A stretch of DNA of 64,000 nucleotides from Bifidobacterium sp. WK041_4_12 (GTDB taxonomy: Bacteria > Actinomycetota > Actinomycetes > Actinomycetales > Bifidobacteriaceae): assembly GCF_041080795.1 (NCBI RefSeq), contig NZ_CP129674.1:1426001-1490000 (forward strand). The letters are read 5' to 3'. The position numbers and the translations under genes were made by a program. Numbering within the stretch: the first letter of the stretch is position 1; each line of letters opens with the position of its first letter. Of the stretch, positions 1 through 8,182 are shown one piece after another. Under the pieces are notes generated by a model that ran no database searches, was not told the DNA's origin, and saw nothing but the letters and a program-made list of their open reading frames with translations.

Positions 1-563
1 ACGACTACGTGCTGCTCCTTGTCACGGTCATGATCGCACTTGGGGTTTTCAACGCATTGCTTACCGCGATATCCGACATGTTCGTGTCGCATGGCATAGA
101 CAGCGATCAAAGTGGCATCATCGGCACGTCCATCATACTTGCAGGAATCATAGGTGGTGTGGTGCTTCCACTCGCCAGTGACCGAACGGGACACCGCAAG
201 ACGTTCATTGTGGTTTCAATGGCGATTGCAATTGTCGCCATCGCTGGGCTGTCCTATGCAAGCGCATATCCAGTGCTGGTGATTTGCGGCGCATTCGCTG
301 GATTCTTCATCATGGGCGCAGGGCCGCTGATCTTTGAATACGGCACTGAGATCGCCTACCCGATACCAGAGAGCACATCATATGGTTTGCTCATGGGCTC
401 CGGCCAAGTGACGGGCATTCTCTTCATTCTGCTGATGTATGGCCTTCAACTGCCGAACAAGTCGATGGTCATTCCACTGAGTGCGATGATCGCCCTGATG
501 ATTATTGCAGCTTTCGCCGCTGTGAGAGTTCGTGAATCGACATTGTTAACAGACAACCGTTAA
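1..563 (+). CDS. MFS-type permease, C-terminal part (cut by the window edge)
   Basis: The reading frame is open from the first codon in the window (position 3), so only the C-terminal part, about 185 residues, is present. It holds five or six hydrophobic membrane segments and the loop DRTGHRK, a good match to the conserved loop motif between membrane segments of major facilitator permeases. That loop is followed by glycine- and alanine-rich helices (GAFAGFFIMGAGPLI). No substrate can be read from this part. The stop codon lies in a 14-bp tandem duplication, and the last codons are read from the first copy. The facing gene at 748-1194 is an unrelated membrane protein. Family level is fairly secure; the function is not. 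Confidence 0.75.
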   Translation, partial: DYVLLLVTVMIALGVFNALLTAISDMFVSHGIDSDQSGIIGTSIILAGIIGGVVLPLASDRTGHRKTFIVVSMAIAIVAIAGLSYASAYPVLVICGAFAGFFIMGAGPLIFEYGTEIAYPIPESTSYGLLMGSGQVTGILFILLMYGLQLPNKSMVIPLSAMIALMIIAAFAAVRVRESTLLTDNR

Positions 564-572
564 CAGACAACC
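545..572. repeat. 14-bp tandem duplication across the stop codon of the MFS gene
   Basis: Two exact copies of GTTAACAGACAACC stand head to tail at 545-558 and 559-572. Because 14 is not a multiple of three, the two copies are read in different frames: the first codes for the last residues and the second supplies the TAA stop. This looks like a recent slippage or duplication event at the 3' end of the gene. Confidence 0.9.
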
Positions 573-747
573 ATTTCGGCACAGACACCACGCGGTGACC
601 TCCTACGTTCAACACATATCTCTGTTCGTATGAGAATTCAAATTTTCAATTCCAGTAGCACGCACAGCACCGATGAACGCATTGGCAGACATCGTATTCA
701 TATGCGTGTGCCGATGGAGACAGAGGCAGAAACCTTCACCTGATATG

Positions 748-1194
748 TTACTGTGCCCGTCGATGCTTGAAGATCAGGCGAATGATGGTGGCAACCACGA
801 AGAGAGCGACATAGATACCCAACGCGATAAGGCTGTCCTTGTTGAAATGCATCCATATCGGTGGAGCTAAGAAGTGATGATGGTAAGGCGCAGCAAGACC
901 AACTGTAGAATGCAGCACGAAAAATATGCCGTTCAACCACTGCACTGGTTCCATATAATCAGCCAACGTCATCTGCTCGCTGGGAGACGTGCCCGTAAAG
1001 TTCACGAACATGAACATCGACATTATCAGGAGATTCAGAGATATCGGCAATTTCCAAATTGGATCGATGATGTTGGGACCTAACACCATGAAGCATACAA
1101 TCGCATCGCCCATCAGAAAGGCATAGGAACTCACTCCATACACGAAGCCGTGTCGTTTAAAAAATGCATACACTGTCGCCTGCACATGCTTCAT
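748..1194 (-). CDS. small integral membrane protein of unknown function
   Basis: A 148-residue protein with about four hydrophobic segments (near residues 20-42, 46-65, 84-102 and 122-142) and a basic C-terminus (KHRRAQ). The start is supported by an AGGAT ribosome-binding site five bases before the ATG. A His-rich stretch (APYHHHFLAPP, around residues 102-112) lies between segments three and four and could bind a metal or face the membrane surface, but this is only composition. I do not recognise the family. It stands alone between the end of the MFS gene and the UvrA-like gene, with no sign of an operon. Confidence 0.6.
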   Translation of the reverse strand: MKHVQATVYAFFKRHGFVYGVSSYAFLMGDAIVCFMVLGPNIIDPIWKLPISLNLLIMSMFMFVNFTGTSPSEQMTLADYMEPVQWLNGIFFVLHSTVGLAAPYHHHFLAPPIWMHFNKDSLIALGIYVALFVVATIIRLIFKHRRAQ

Positions 1195-1327
1195 CCTCTA
1201 GCCACACCACCCAACCGGTAATCACTACGCCCTTCATTCATGCCCTATAGTACTTCACCTCACACTGATGGGCCCACTCGCACACAGACAGACAAACAGC
1301 GTCAAGCAATGAACTGACAATCGTTGC

Positions 1328-3631
1328 TCATGACAGTGCAACCATTGCGCGGGACGATGCTGCGTGCGGCTCATTCCTGTAATAGGCTCGAAGCGCTTCA
1401 GCCGTGAAGGAATGCCCGTCCGCGATTAGCTGCTGTACCGGCCCTTCCGAGAGAATGCGCCCTCCCTGCTTCCCTGCACCGGGCCCAACATCGATAATCC
1501 AGTCGGCCTGTCCAATGAATCTCAGATTGTGCTCGATAACGACTACGGTGATACCACGTTTGTCGATGATTACCTTGAGCAGGTCGATGATCTGCTGGAT
1601 GTTCGATTCATGCAAACCACTTGTCGGCTCGTCCAGAACCAATAGATCCGTTGTCTCGTTCATCAGGAGCTTGGCCAGTTTAAGACGTTGAAGTTCCCCT
1701 CCTGAAAGCGTGTTGAGCGACTGTCCGATCGACAGATATGGCAAGCCGACTTCCTGCAAGTGTCGCATGGCCGAACCCAGCGATTTCGGATAGAGGCGCT
1801 GAGCCTCTTGCGCAGTCAAGGCAAGTGCTTGAGCTATGTTGAGGCCACGATCACGATATTGCAAGGCCTGTTTGGAATATCGAACTCCGTCACATTCTTC
1901 GCATCGTGTCGAAGTCTCACCAAGATATGCAATATCAAGCGTTATCATCCCCTTGCCTTTGCATACAGGGCACCCACCTTTCCCATTGTATGAGAACATC
2001 GATGGTTCCTTATGCGTTGCTGACGCAAAATCATCACGCAGCATGTCAAAGACACCAAGATATGTTAGCAAATTCGAACGATTGGTTGCATGCACGGGTT
2101 TCTGGTCGAGCATGATGCCGTGATGCTGTCTGAGCAATCCTTCTGCGATGAGCGTGCTTTTCCCTGATCCAGCGACTCCAGTGACGACCGTGAGTCTGCG
2201 CTTCGGCAATCTTGCCGTCACATTATCGAGATTATGCTTCGTGACATTCGTAATCGTTATAAATTCATTGCTGGGGGCTGTCTGCTGCGACAGCATCCCA
2301 GGGTTCCTCAATGCTTGGCCAGTTTTCGTGTTGCTGGACAACAGTTCTGCATAGCTGCCTTGCATAGTTACTGTTCCGCCGTTCTTTCCACCTTCCGGCC
2401 CTAGATCGATGATATGGTCAGCAATCTTGATGAGGTCCGGATCGTGATCCACCATAACCAGCGTGTTTCCTTTATCTCGAAGGCCCTGAAAAATTTGAGC
2501 GACACCCGATAGGTCGTGTGGGTGAAGGCCGATGCTCGGCTCATCGAAGATATACAGGATGTCATTCAATGGACTGTTCAGAAAATTGGCCAACTTGAGT
2601 CGTTGAGTCTCACCGCCTGAAAGCGTCGTAGTCGTTCTATCAAGGCTGAGATATCCCAGACCGACTTCTATCAGGTTGGCAAGCTTTGCAGTCATCGCAC
2701 CGACTATCACCTTCGAAGAACCTGCATTCAGACGATTTGCCCAGTCAAGTAGCCCCTGTATGCTCATTGAGCTGCAATCAGTGATGCTTGTCCCCTCAAT
2801 TTTCGAAGACCTAGCCTTGTCGTTCAGACGGCTTCCTTTACAGGCTGGACAAGTTCCGATCTGCGAAATCCGTGCAATGTCCTTCTCATAAGCGTGTGAG
2901 TCACGATTCGTCATTGATTTTTCAATTGTTTTTTCAATTCGCGGAATAAGACCTTCATAGCTCGCGCTGCTATGCCATTGCGCCGAAGGATGCACAGGCT
3001 TCTGCTTTTTTCCGTGCAGCAGCAATTCCAACGAGGCAGCAGACCAGTCTTTGAGTGGCACATCATTGTTGAAAAATCCAGATTCCGTATATCTCGTCAG
3101 TCTCCAACCACCAGGCTGGAATGTAGGAAATCGCACAGCACCCTGATTCAACGACATCGACATGTCAAGAAGCGACTCGGGAGCAATATCTCTGACGAAT
3201 CCCAGTCCCTGACACTTGGGGCACATGCCCGATGGAGTGTTGAAAGAGTATGCCATCGAATAACCGATGAAAGGCTTGGCCATCCTCGAGAAAAGAAGAC
3301 GCAGTGAGGTATAGAGATCGCTGTAGGTCCCGACGGTAGAACGTGCGTTGCCACCTATGGGTTTTTGTCCGACCACCAAGGAGAAAGGCACATGTTCCAT
3401 GCGACCAACCGAGGGAGCCGGATACTTCGGCAATAGCTGCTGAACGTACGCGCTGTATGACGCGTTCACGCTTCGTTGAGACTGCGCAGCAAGTGTCGAG
3501 AAGACAAGCGAGGACTTGCCGGAACCAGAGACGCCAGTGACTGCCGTGATCTTATGCTTGGGAATTGTTACCGTAATATCCTTAAGATTGTTGGTGGTCG
3601 CATGTTCGATCAGAATGTCACGACGATTCAT
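1328..3631 (-). CDS. short UvrA-like tandem ABC ATPase
   Basis: A 767-residue soluble protein with two ABC ATPase halves. The first half has Walker A GVSGSGKSS (about residues 34-42), zinc-type cysteine pairs (CPKCQGLGF, CPACKGSRL) and signature LSGGETQRLKLA. The second half has GVAGSGKST, further cysteine pairs (CPVCKGKG, CEECDG) and LSGGELQRLKLA. Classical UvrA is about 940 residues; this form lacks the inserted UvrB-binding region, like the short UvrA2/DrrC-type proteins often found with drug resistance or stress regulators. It overlaps the MarR gene by four bases (ATGA), so the two are co-transcribed and probably translationally coupled. A role in DNA-damage or antibiotic tolerance is inference; a role in ordinary nucleotide excision repair is unlikely from the domain loss. 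Confidence 0.85.
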   Translation of the reverse strand: MNRRDILIEHATTNNLKDITVTIPKHKITAVTGVSGSGKSSLVFSTLAAQSQRSVNASYSAYVQQLLPKYPAPSVGRMEHVPFSLVVGQKPIGGNARSTVGTYSDLYTSLRLLFSRMAKPFIGYSMAYSFNTPSGMCPKCQGLGFVRDIAPESLLDMSMSLNQGAVRFPTFQPGGWRLTRYTESGFFNNDVPLKDWSAASLELLLHGKKQKPVHPSAQWHSSASYEGLIPRIEKTIEKSMTNRDSHAYEKDIARISQIGTCPACKGSRLNDKARSSKIEGTSITDCSSMSIQGLLDWANRLNAGSSKVIVGAMTAKLANLIEVGLGYLSLDRTTTTLSGGETQRLKLANFLNSPLNDILYIFDEPSIGLHPHDLSGVAQIFQGLRDKGNTLVMVDHDPDLIKIADHIIDLGPEGGKNGGTVTMQGSYAELLSSNTKTGQALRNPGMLSQQTAPSNEFITITNVTKHNLDNVTARLPKRRLTVVTGVAGSGKSTLIAEGLLRQHHGIMLDQKPVHATNRSNLLTYLGVFDMLRDDFASATHKEPSMFSYNGKGGCPVCKGKGMITLDIAYLGETSTRCEECDGVRYSKQALQYRDRGLNIAQALALTAQEAQRLYPKSLGSAMRHLQEVGLPYLSIGQSLNTLSGGELQRLKLAKLLMNETTDLLVLDEPTSGLHESNIQQIIDLLKVIIDKRGITVVVIEHNLRFIGQADWIIDVGPGAGKQGGRILSEGPVQQLIADGHSFTAEALRAYYRNEPHAASSRAMVALS

Positions 3632-4071
3632 TGAGCAACCCTGTCCTTGCGAAGCGCATCGATCAGCTTCTGCGACAGAACTTCAAACTGAGACTGCTCA
3701 CTCTCCGACCAAACAGATCGTGCAACATCCACAAGCTCTTGATGCTGCTGATCAACCTCGTGCATAAATGTTTGGCCGAGCTTGGATAAGGTCGTCTGCA
3801 GCTCTCTTCTATCATCCGAGCCCGGCATCTGCTCGACATAGCCCAACGCTTTCAGCACACCGAGATTCTTCGAAAGCTTCGAACGCGCAATGCCTAAGCG
3901 TCTGCTGAGCACAGAGGGCAGGAATGGATCATCTCGCAATGCGAACAAGATGTCATATTGCAGCCACGTGACCCGCTGCGGATTCACTCGATTCCTTTCA
4001 GCGACAAACTCACACTGCAACAGCATAAGAGACTTTTCGAATGAGGAGATAGACGGATTTATTGATTTCAT
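3628..4071 (-). CDS. MarR-family transcriptional regulator
   Basis: A 147-residue winged-helix regulator. The helix-turn-helix runs through PSVLSRRLGIARSKLSKNL, followed by the wing with GYVEQMPGSDDRRELQTTLS, the DxRR pattern typical of MarR wings. A longer frame reaches 4152, but I prefer the ATG at 4071, since the extra N-terminus (MHDACGCMSCAARHR) does not look like the family and would run through the promoter. It sits directly upstream of the UvrA-like ATPase with a four-base overlap, so it most likely controls its own operon. The ligand is unknown. Confidence 0.85.
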   Translation of the reverse strand: MKSINPSISSFEKSLMLLQCEFVAERNRVNPQRVTWLQYDILFALRDDPFLPSVLSRRLGIARSKLSKNLGVLKALGYVEQMPGSDDRRELQTTLSKLGQTFMHEVDQQHQELVDVARSVWSESEQSQFEVLSQKLIDALRKDRVAQ

Positions 4072-4110
4072 ATGAGAAACTATATCATAGCGGAAACTAT
4101 ATCTGCTTCT
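4072..4110 (-). promoter_or_regulatory. promoter and probable operator of the marR-uvrA-like operon
   Basis: On the minus strand a -10 box TATGAT (4089-4084) lies 12 bases from the marR ATG, leaving almost no leader, so the transcript may be leaderless. An 11-base direct repeat, GAAACTATATC on the + strand, occurs at 4076-4086 and 4093-4103, about one and a half helix turns apart, and brackets the -10 box. This placement is what an autoregulatory MarR site would look like. Binding by this particular regulator is inference. Confidence 0.5.
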
Positions 4111-4382
4111 GTGTCGAGCTGCGCACGACATACATCCACACGCATCATGCACCGTTGAATCAGGGCCTCGTTAGCCATGAATTCATCTCTACGACATGTC
4201 GTCGTCGTGGTGACATCCTATCGTGAAATGAGTCTATTCCTCGAACGCCATGATAGAAAGTTGGTTCCTCCAATGGCAGGATTCGCCGGAAAAACAACAT
4301 CATGTGAATGTTTTTCCAAAAAGTCTGCCTGCCCTAAGCCTTGGAGAGAGGATAGATATAGTGAGTTGGGAAGGAAGACAAT
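4111..4382. other. spacer between marR and asnB
   Basis: About 270 bases with no gene I can support. It contains a 12-bp perfect palindrome ACGACATGTCGT at 4191-4202 and the asnB ribosome-binding site (GGAAGGA, 4369-4375). A 72-codon frame from 4177 runs into asnB but has no ribosome-binding site and no recognisable content. The asnB promoter must lie here, but I could not place convincing -35 and -10 boxes. Confidence 0.4.
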
Positions 4383-6278
4383 ATGTGTGGGATAGCTGGA
4401 TTCGTCAGCGATGCACCAGAAGACGTCAAGAGACGCGTACTCAAGGACATGACAGACATCATTGCTCATCGTGGACCTGATTCGGAAGGACATCTCGTTG
4501 ATGCGCATGCGGCACTCGGGTTCAGGCGTCTGAGCATCATCGACCTCCGGGGCGGCGATCAACCGATCTATAACGAAGACCGCACCATGGCGATCACTTT
4601 CAATGGCGAGATCTACAACTTTGAAGAGCTTCGCAAGCAGCTCATCGAGCTTGGACATGATTTCACGACAAAGTCAGATACCGAGGTCATTCTCCACGGC
4701 TATGAGCAGTGGGGAACTGGAGTGCTGAACAAGTTGCGCGGCATGTTTGCCTTCGTAATCTGGAATAGCGTAACCAAGGAACTCTTTGGTGCACGAGATC
4801 AATTTGGCATCAAGCCATTCTACTATGCAATGATGGGCGATACCTTCATGTACGCCTCCGAAATCAAAAGCATGCTGCAGCATCCTGACTTCGTCAAGAC
4901 TTTCAATGCCGACGCTCTCAAGCCATACATGACCTTCCAGTATTCGCCGCTTGACGAAACCTTCTTCAAAGGCGTGTTCAAGCTGAAGGAAGGACATTAT
5001 TTCACTTACAAGAACCACAAGCTCGACATTCACGAGTACTGGGATCCTGCCTTTGGCGAGACCAAGCAGCATCTTGACGATCTGGTGGAGTCCGTTGATG
5101 AAACCGTCAAAGATTCTGTCCGACATCACCTGATCGCCGATGTAGAGGTCGGCTCGTTCCTTTCAAGCGGCGTGGATTCCAGCTATGTCACAGCTCTGGC
5201 AAAGCCTGAACACACGTATTCAATCGGCTTTGGCAAAGATACATACAATGAGTCCACGCAGGCCAAGGATCTTGCGAAGCTGCTCGATGTCGACAACACC
5301 TCGGCAACCGTTAAGGAAGACGAAGCATTCGCATACTTTCCGCAGATCCAATGGTATATGGATGAACCGGATTCGAATCCTTCATGCATCCCACTGTTCT
5401 TCCTGGCGAGAATGGCATCACGTGATCTGAGCGTCGTCCTGAGCGGTGAGGGCGCGGACGAGCTGTTCGGAGGATATCTTGGCTACGGCGTGCATACCAG
5501 GTCGAAGCTCATCAAGGTCATTACCCGCATCCTCGCCCATCTGCCATCCGGCGTGAGGCAGGGTATCGCGCAATGGTGCAAGGGCAAGTCATTCCATGGG
5601 GCATGGCACCTCTACGCAAACCTCTCTCAGGCCGAAAACTCCTTCATCGGACAGGCCAGGGTATTCAACGAGAAAGAGTCGGAGCAGCTGCTCAAGCCTG
5701 AATATCGGAATGGCCCTAGCGTCCGCTCAATCGTGTCGCGCATCTATGATCGAATCAAGGGGAAGCATCTGTCCGAGATCAAGAAGAAGCAGTATCTTGA
5801 TCTTCATCAGTGGATGCCTGGTGACATCCTGCTCAAGGCCGACAAGCTCACCATGGCCAGCTCTCTCGAGCTTCGCGTGCCCCTGCTTGACATGGAACTC
5901 ATGAAAGTCGCGGAAAAGGTTCCAACCAAGTATCTTATCAACGATGAGAACACGAAATATGCCTTCCGTCTCGCCGCAGCACGCCATATACCCAAAGAAT
6001 GGTATGATCGCGAGAAACTGGGCTTCCCTGTTCCAATCAAGAAGTGGCTGCGCGAAGAACGCTGCTACCTTCACGTTCGTTCCATGTTCACGAAGGACTT
6101 TGTGCCCCAATTCTTCGACCAGCAAGCATTGCTCACCATGATTGATGACAATTATGCAAACCGTGTCGATGCAAGGCGAAAGATCTGGACCATCTATACC
6201 TTCCTTGTTTGGTATGACATCTATTTCATCCACGATGGTCTCAAACCAGTTCCCCAGTCGATAGCAACAGCCGCTTGA
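4383..6278 (+). CDS. asnB: asparagine synthetase (glutamine-hydrolysing)
   Basis: A 631-residue class II asparagine synthetase that makes asparagine from aspartate, ATP and glutamine. The N-terminus MCGIAGF exposes the catalytic Cys2 of the glutaminase domain (about residues 1-210), with the RRLSIID and NGEIYNF motifs of Ntn glutaminases. The synthetase domain carries the pyrophosphate loop SSGVDSSY (about residue 260) and GEGADELFGGY. The length matches the larger AsnO/AsnB type of Bacillus rather than the 554-residue E. coli enzyme. The start is fixed by GGAAGGA just upstream and by the need for Cys at position 2. It is monocistronic, facing the HNH nuclease gene. Confidence 0.95.
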   Translation: MCGIAGFVSDAPEDVKRRVLKDMTDIIAHRGPDSEGHLVDAHAALGFRRLSIIDLRGGDQPIYNEDRTMAITFNGEIYNFEELRKQLIELGHDFTTKSDTEVILHGYEQWGTGVLNKLRGMFAFVIWNSVTKELFGARDQFGIKPFYYAMMGDTFMYASEIKSMLQHPDFVKTFNADALKPYMTFQYSPLDETFFKGVFKLKEGHYFTYKNHKLDIHEYWDPAFGETKQHLDDLVESVDETVKDSVRHHLIADVEVGSFLSSGVDSSYVTALAKPEHTYSIGFGKDTYNESTQAKDLAKLLDVDNTSATVKEDEAFAYFPQIQWYMDEPDSNPSCIPLFFLARMASRDLSVVLSGEGADELFGGYLGYGVHTRSKLIKVITRILAHLPSGVRQGIAQWCKGKSFHGAWHLYANLSQAENSFIGQARVFNEKESEQLLKPEYRNGPSVRSIVSRIYDRIKGKHLSEIKKKQYLDLHQWMPGDILLKADKLTMASSLELRVPLLDMELMKVAEKVPTKYLINDENTKYAFRLAAARHIPKEWYDREKLGFPVPIKKWLREERCYLHVRSMFTKDFVPQFFDQQALLTMIDDNYANRVDARRKIWTIYTFLVWYDIYFIHDGLKPVPQSIATAA

Positions 6279-6307
6279 TTTCGTAAACGCTGACCCAACG
6301 CTTCTGC

Positions 6308-6363
6308 CAGACCGTGATCATGCCTTTGCGCACTGTGCAAGGACATTCACGGTCTGTGCTTTT
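6308..6363 (+). terminator. probable asnB terminator lying inside the 3' end of the facing nuclease gene
   Basis: Thirty bases after the asnB stop, CAGACCGTGA (6308-6317) pairs with TCACGGTCTG (6347-6356), with a smaller hairpin in the loop (TTGCGCACTGTGCAA), followed by GCTTTTT (6358-6363). This is the layout of an intrinsic terminator for + strand transcription, although the outer loop is long. The right arm and T-run lie inside the coding end of the minus-strand HNH gene. Confidence 0.5.
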
Positions 6364-7139
6364 TCACCCTGACTCATGCTGAGATGGTACTGGTGCTTGA
6401 TCGAGGCGCGCTTTGCCATGTAGTCGCAGCGCCAAGCAATGTTCGAGGGGAGCCATACAGGATTCGTGGCAGCGTCCCAATCCACGCCAGCGCCCTTTGC
6501 CTCATTGCTGGCCGCGTCCGAGGCTTGCAGCACTTGCGGGTCGTTGTAATAGGTGACTCGCTCCCCCGCTCTGGATGTTTGCCATAGGCCTGATGCCCAA
6601 GCATCCTGCACGGCAACAATATGATCGATCTGAATGGCATCACTCGTCTTGGGACCCTTGAGGAAATGCATGCTCTTTCCGGTATACGGATCAAGGAAAT
6701 CACCGGATTGGACCTTGCAGTATTGATTCATGGCAACATTGGTCAGATCCCGTTGCAACACGTAGTCTCTGGTTGTTCCGTACCCGCACAGGGAGCTGCT
6801 TTTCTGCCAGTCTCCAAATTGACTGTTCCGACTATAGCCCTTGATATGTGGCGTTGCCACATTCGACTGCTGGGCATATCCCAGAGCGACTGCGTAGGAA
6901 ACAGGTGCTTTGAATGCCGGTGCGAACGAGGCACCGGCATTCCCAGACAATACATCTGAAGTGCGTGAAGCCTCGCTCGATGCGGATGCTTGATTCGATG
7001 ATCTGCTGGCTTGGTCTGATGCGCTGTGTGCATTCCCAAAGCCTTGCCACACCGCAATAAGCACCACGATGATGAGGGCAGCGAGCCAAGACAGTGGACT
7101 GTTGCTGAGTCCAGGCACCTGATGCCGTCTACTCATCAA
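6318..7139 (-). CDS. membrane-anchored or secreted HNH endonuclease-like protein (DUF1524 type)
   Basis: A 273-residue protein with a signal peptide or N-terminal anchor (WLAALIIVVLIAVW, about residues 18-31), a Ser-rich linker, and a C-terminal nuclease domain. The domain shows the His-Asp motif IQIDHIVAV (about residues 167-175), a downstream NEAKG stretch, and WLPSNIAWRCDY, the usual pattern of DUF1524/HNH proteins in actinobacteria. Two cysteines near the start of the domain and one near the end may form disulfides outside the cell. Such proteins are thought to degrade extracellular DNA, for nutrient or competence purposes, but this is not shown for this protein. It has no operon partner; a row of short degenerate repeats stands just before its start. 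Confidence 0.8.
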   Translation of the reverse strand: MMSRRHQVPGLSNSPLSWLAALIIVVLIAVWQGFGNAHSASDQASRSSNQASASSEASRTSDVLSGNAGASFAPAFKAPVSYAVALGYAQQSNVATPHIKGYSRNSQFGDWQKSSSLCGYGTTRDYVLQRDLTNVAMNQYCKVQSGDFLDPYTGKSMHFLKGPKTSDAIQIDHIVAVQDAWASGLWQTSRAGERVTYYNDPQVLQASDAASNEAKGAGVDWDAATNPVWLPSNIAWRCDYMAKRASIKHQYHLSMSQGEKAQTVNVLAQCAKA

Positions 7140-7142
7140 CCA

Positions 7143-7221
7143 TTCTCCTGCCGATTATCATTCCCCTATCGGTCATTGTGCTCCCCTGTCGGTCGTCTCT
7201 TCCCCTGCCGACTATTTCACC
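7143..7221. repeat. four degenerate CCCCTGYCG-type repeats upstream of the nuclease gene
   Basis: The core CCTG/CCTA followed by CCG or TCG and a T-rich stretch occurs at 7147, 7165, 7185 and 7204, a spacing of 18-20 bases. On the minus strand these fill the leader and promoter region of the HNH nuclease gene, ending a few bases from its start codon. Regular spacing of nearly two helix turns suggests either slippage-derived repeats or an array of protein-binding sites. Confidence 0.6.
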
Positions 7222-7338
7222 AAATCGACTTGCAGTCCAGCGCAGCCTGCCTCTTCCAGCTCCACGATAATACACCGCCGAGCACTAGGCATGCGCAGTT
7301 CGGCGTCGTCGAGCGTGCGTCAGCACAGAAGACTCCGC

Positions 7339-7932
7339 TCAGACAAGCTTGAGATGCAAATCCATGTTCTTCCTCTGCATCGCGGTGAAGTATATCCAGA
7401 AATAGGCGAATGCTTCCAACTCTCGCGTCTTGCTTAAATCTGTGATGCCTTGGGCATCAAAGCCCGCATCCTTCACGATGGCGACAACCGTATCGACAGA
7501 CGAAGCATCATTGCCGACTACGAACTGCAGTGCGCCACGAGGGTTTGCCAGCACTGGGGCATCAGCATGGTTAAAGGTCTCAATGATTGTTGAATCCTCA
7601 AGAAGCTGCTGTACATGCTCAGCTCCCGAATTGCCGTTGAATGTATTGAATCCTGAAAGATCGGCCTTCAGTGGATTCATCATATCGATGACGATCTTGC
7701 CTGCCAACTCGCTGGAATATTGCCGTGCCACTTCATATCCTGCATCATAGGGAAGTGCGACGATGACGATGTCGCTGGCTTTGATGGCTTCTTCAATAGA
7801 AACTGCGCCGTCCAGCTTGCCAGGATTACGAAGCCCGACGGTTATGGCATTGCCCGCCTTCTCAAGGGTGGCGGCGATGCTTGCTCCTGCATGACCATAT
7901 CCAAGAATACTTATGCGATGTTCCATATTCAT
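7339..7932 (-). CDS. NADPH-dependent F420 reductase-like oxidoreductase
   Basis: A 197-residue Rossmann-fold protein. The N-terminus has a nucleotide-binding loop GYGHAGASIA (about residues 11-20), then DIVIVALPYD and a central DMMNPL motif typical of the F420-dependent NADP reductase/ProC-like group (pfam F420_oxidored). In bacteria lacking coenzyme F420, such proteins act as NADPH dehydrogenases or quinone/ferric reductases of unclear substrate, so the name describes the fold only. The start could be the first or third codon (both ATG). The upstream 60 bases contain three CTTAAG boxes. The gene is flanked by unrelated genes. Confidence 0.75.
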   Translation of the reverse strand: MNMEHRISILGYGHAGASIAATLEKAGNAITVGLRNPGKLDGAVSIEEAIKASDIVIVALPYDAGYEVARQYSSELAGKIVIDMMNPLKADLSGFNTFNGNSGAEHVQQLLEDSTIIETFNHADAPVLANPRGALQFVVGNDASSVDTVVAIVKDAGFDAQGITDLSKTRELEAFAYFWIYFTAMQRKNMDLHLKLV

Positions 7933-7958
7933 CCAATCTGTGAATCATCATCTCTCCA

Positions 7959-7990
7959 CTTAAGAAATGATCGAAAACCTTAAGCTTAAG
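7959..7990. promoter_or_regulatory. cluster of three CTTAAG boxes before the oxidoreductase gene
   Basis: CTTAAG occurs at 7959-7964, 7979-7984 and 7985-7990, with the first and second 20 bases apart. The group lies 27 bases upstream of the oxidoreductase start at 7932 on the minus strand, where an operator would overlap the promoter. No regulator gene is adjacent, so the role is a guess. The rest of the spacer up to 8182 shows nothing I can name. Confidence 0.3.
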
Positions 7991-8182
7991 CGTGTTCCAG
8001 CAGAGCTGCATTCCATTATGCTCTCGACATGAATCCCTTGGTCTTCAGCGAAACATGCCTTCCTCTCCCCTCGCATTGGGAGCAATACAGCAGATACCGA
8101 AGCTTATCTAATCGAAATGTGAGATATCTGACATGCCTCAGGCTATTCCATTCGCACAATCGCATGGTGAAGTGAAGGGACT

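Noticed and set aside
3628..4152. Longer start for the MarR gene
   Set aside because: The extra N-terminus is Cys/Arg-rich, unlike the family, and covers the promoter and repeats.
4177..4395. 72-codon frame upstream of and overlapping asnB
   Set aside because: No ribosome-binding site, no recognisable composition, and it runs into the asnB start region.
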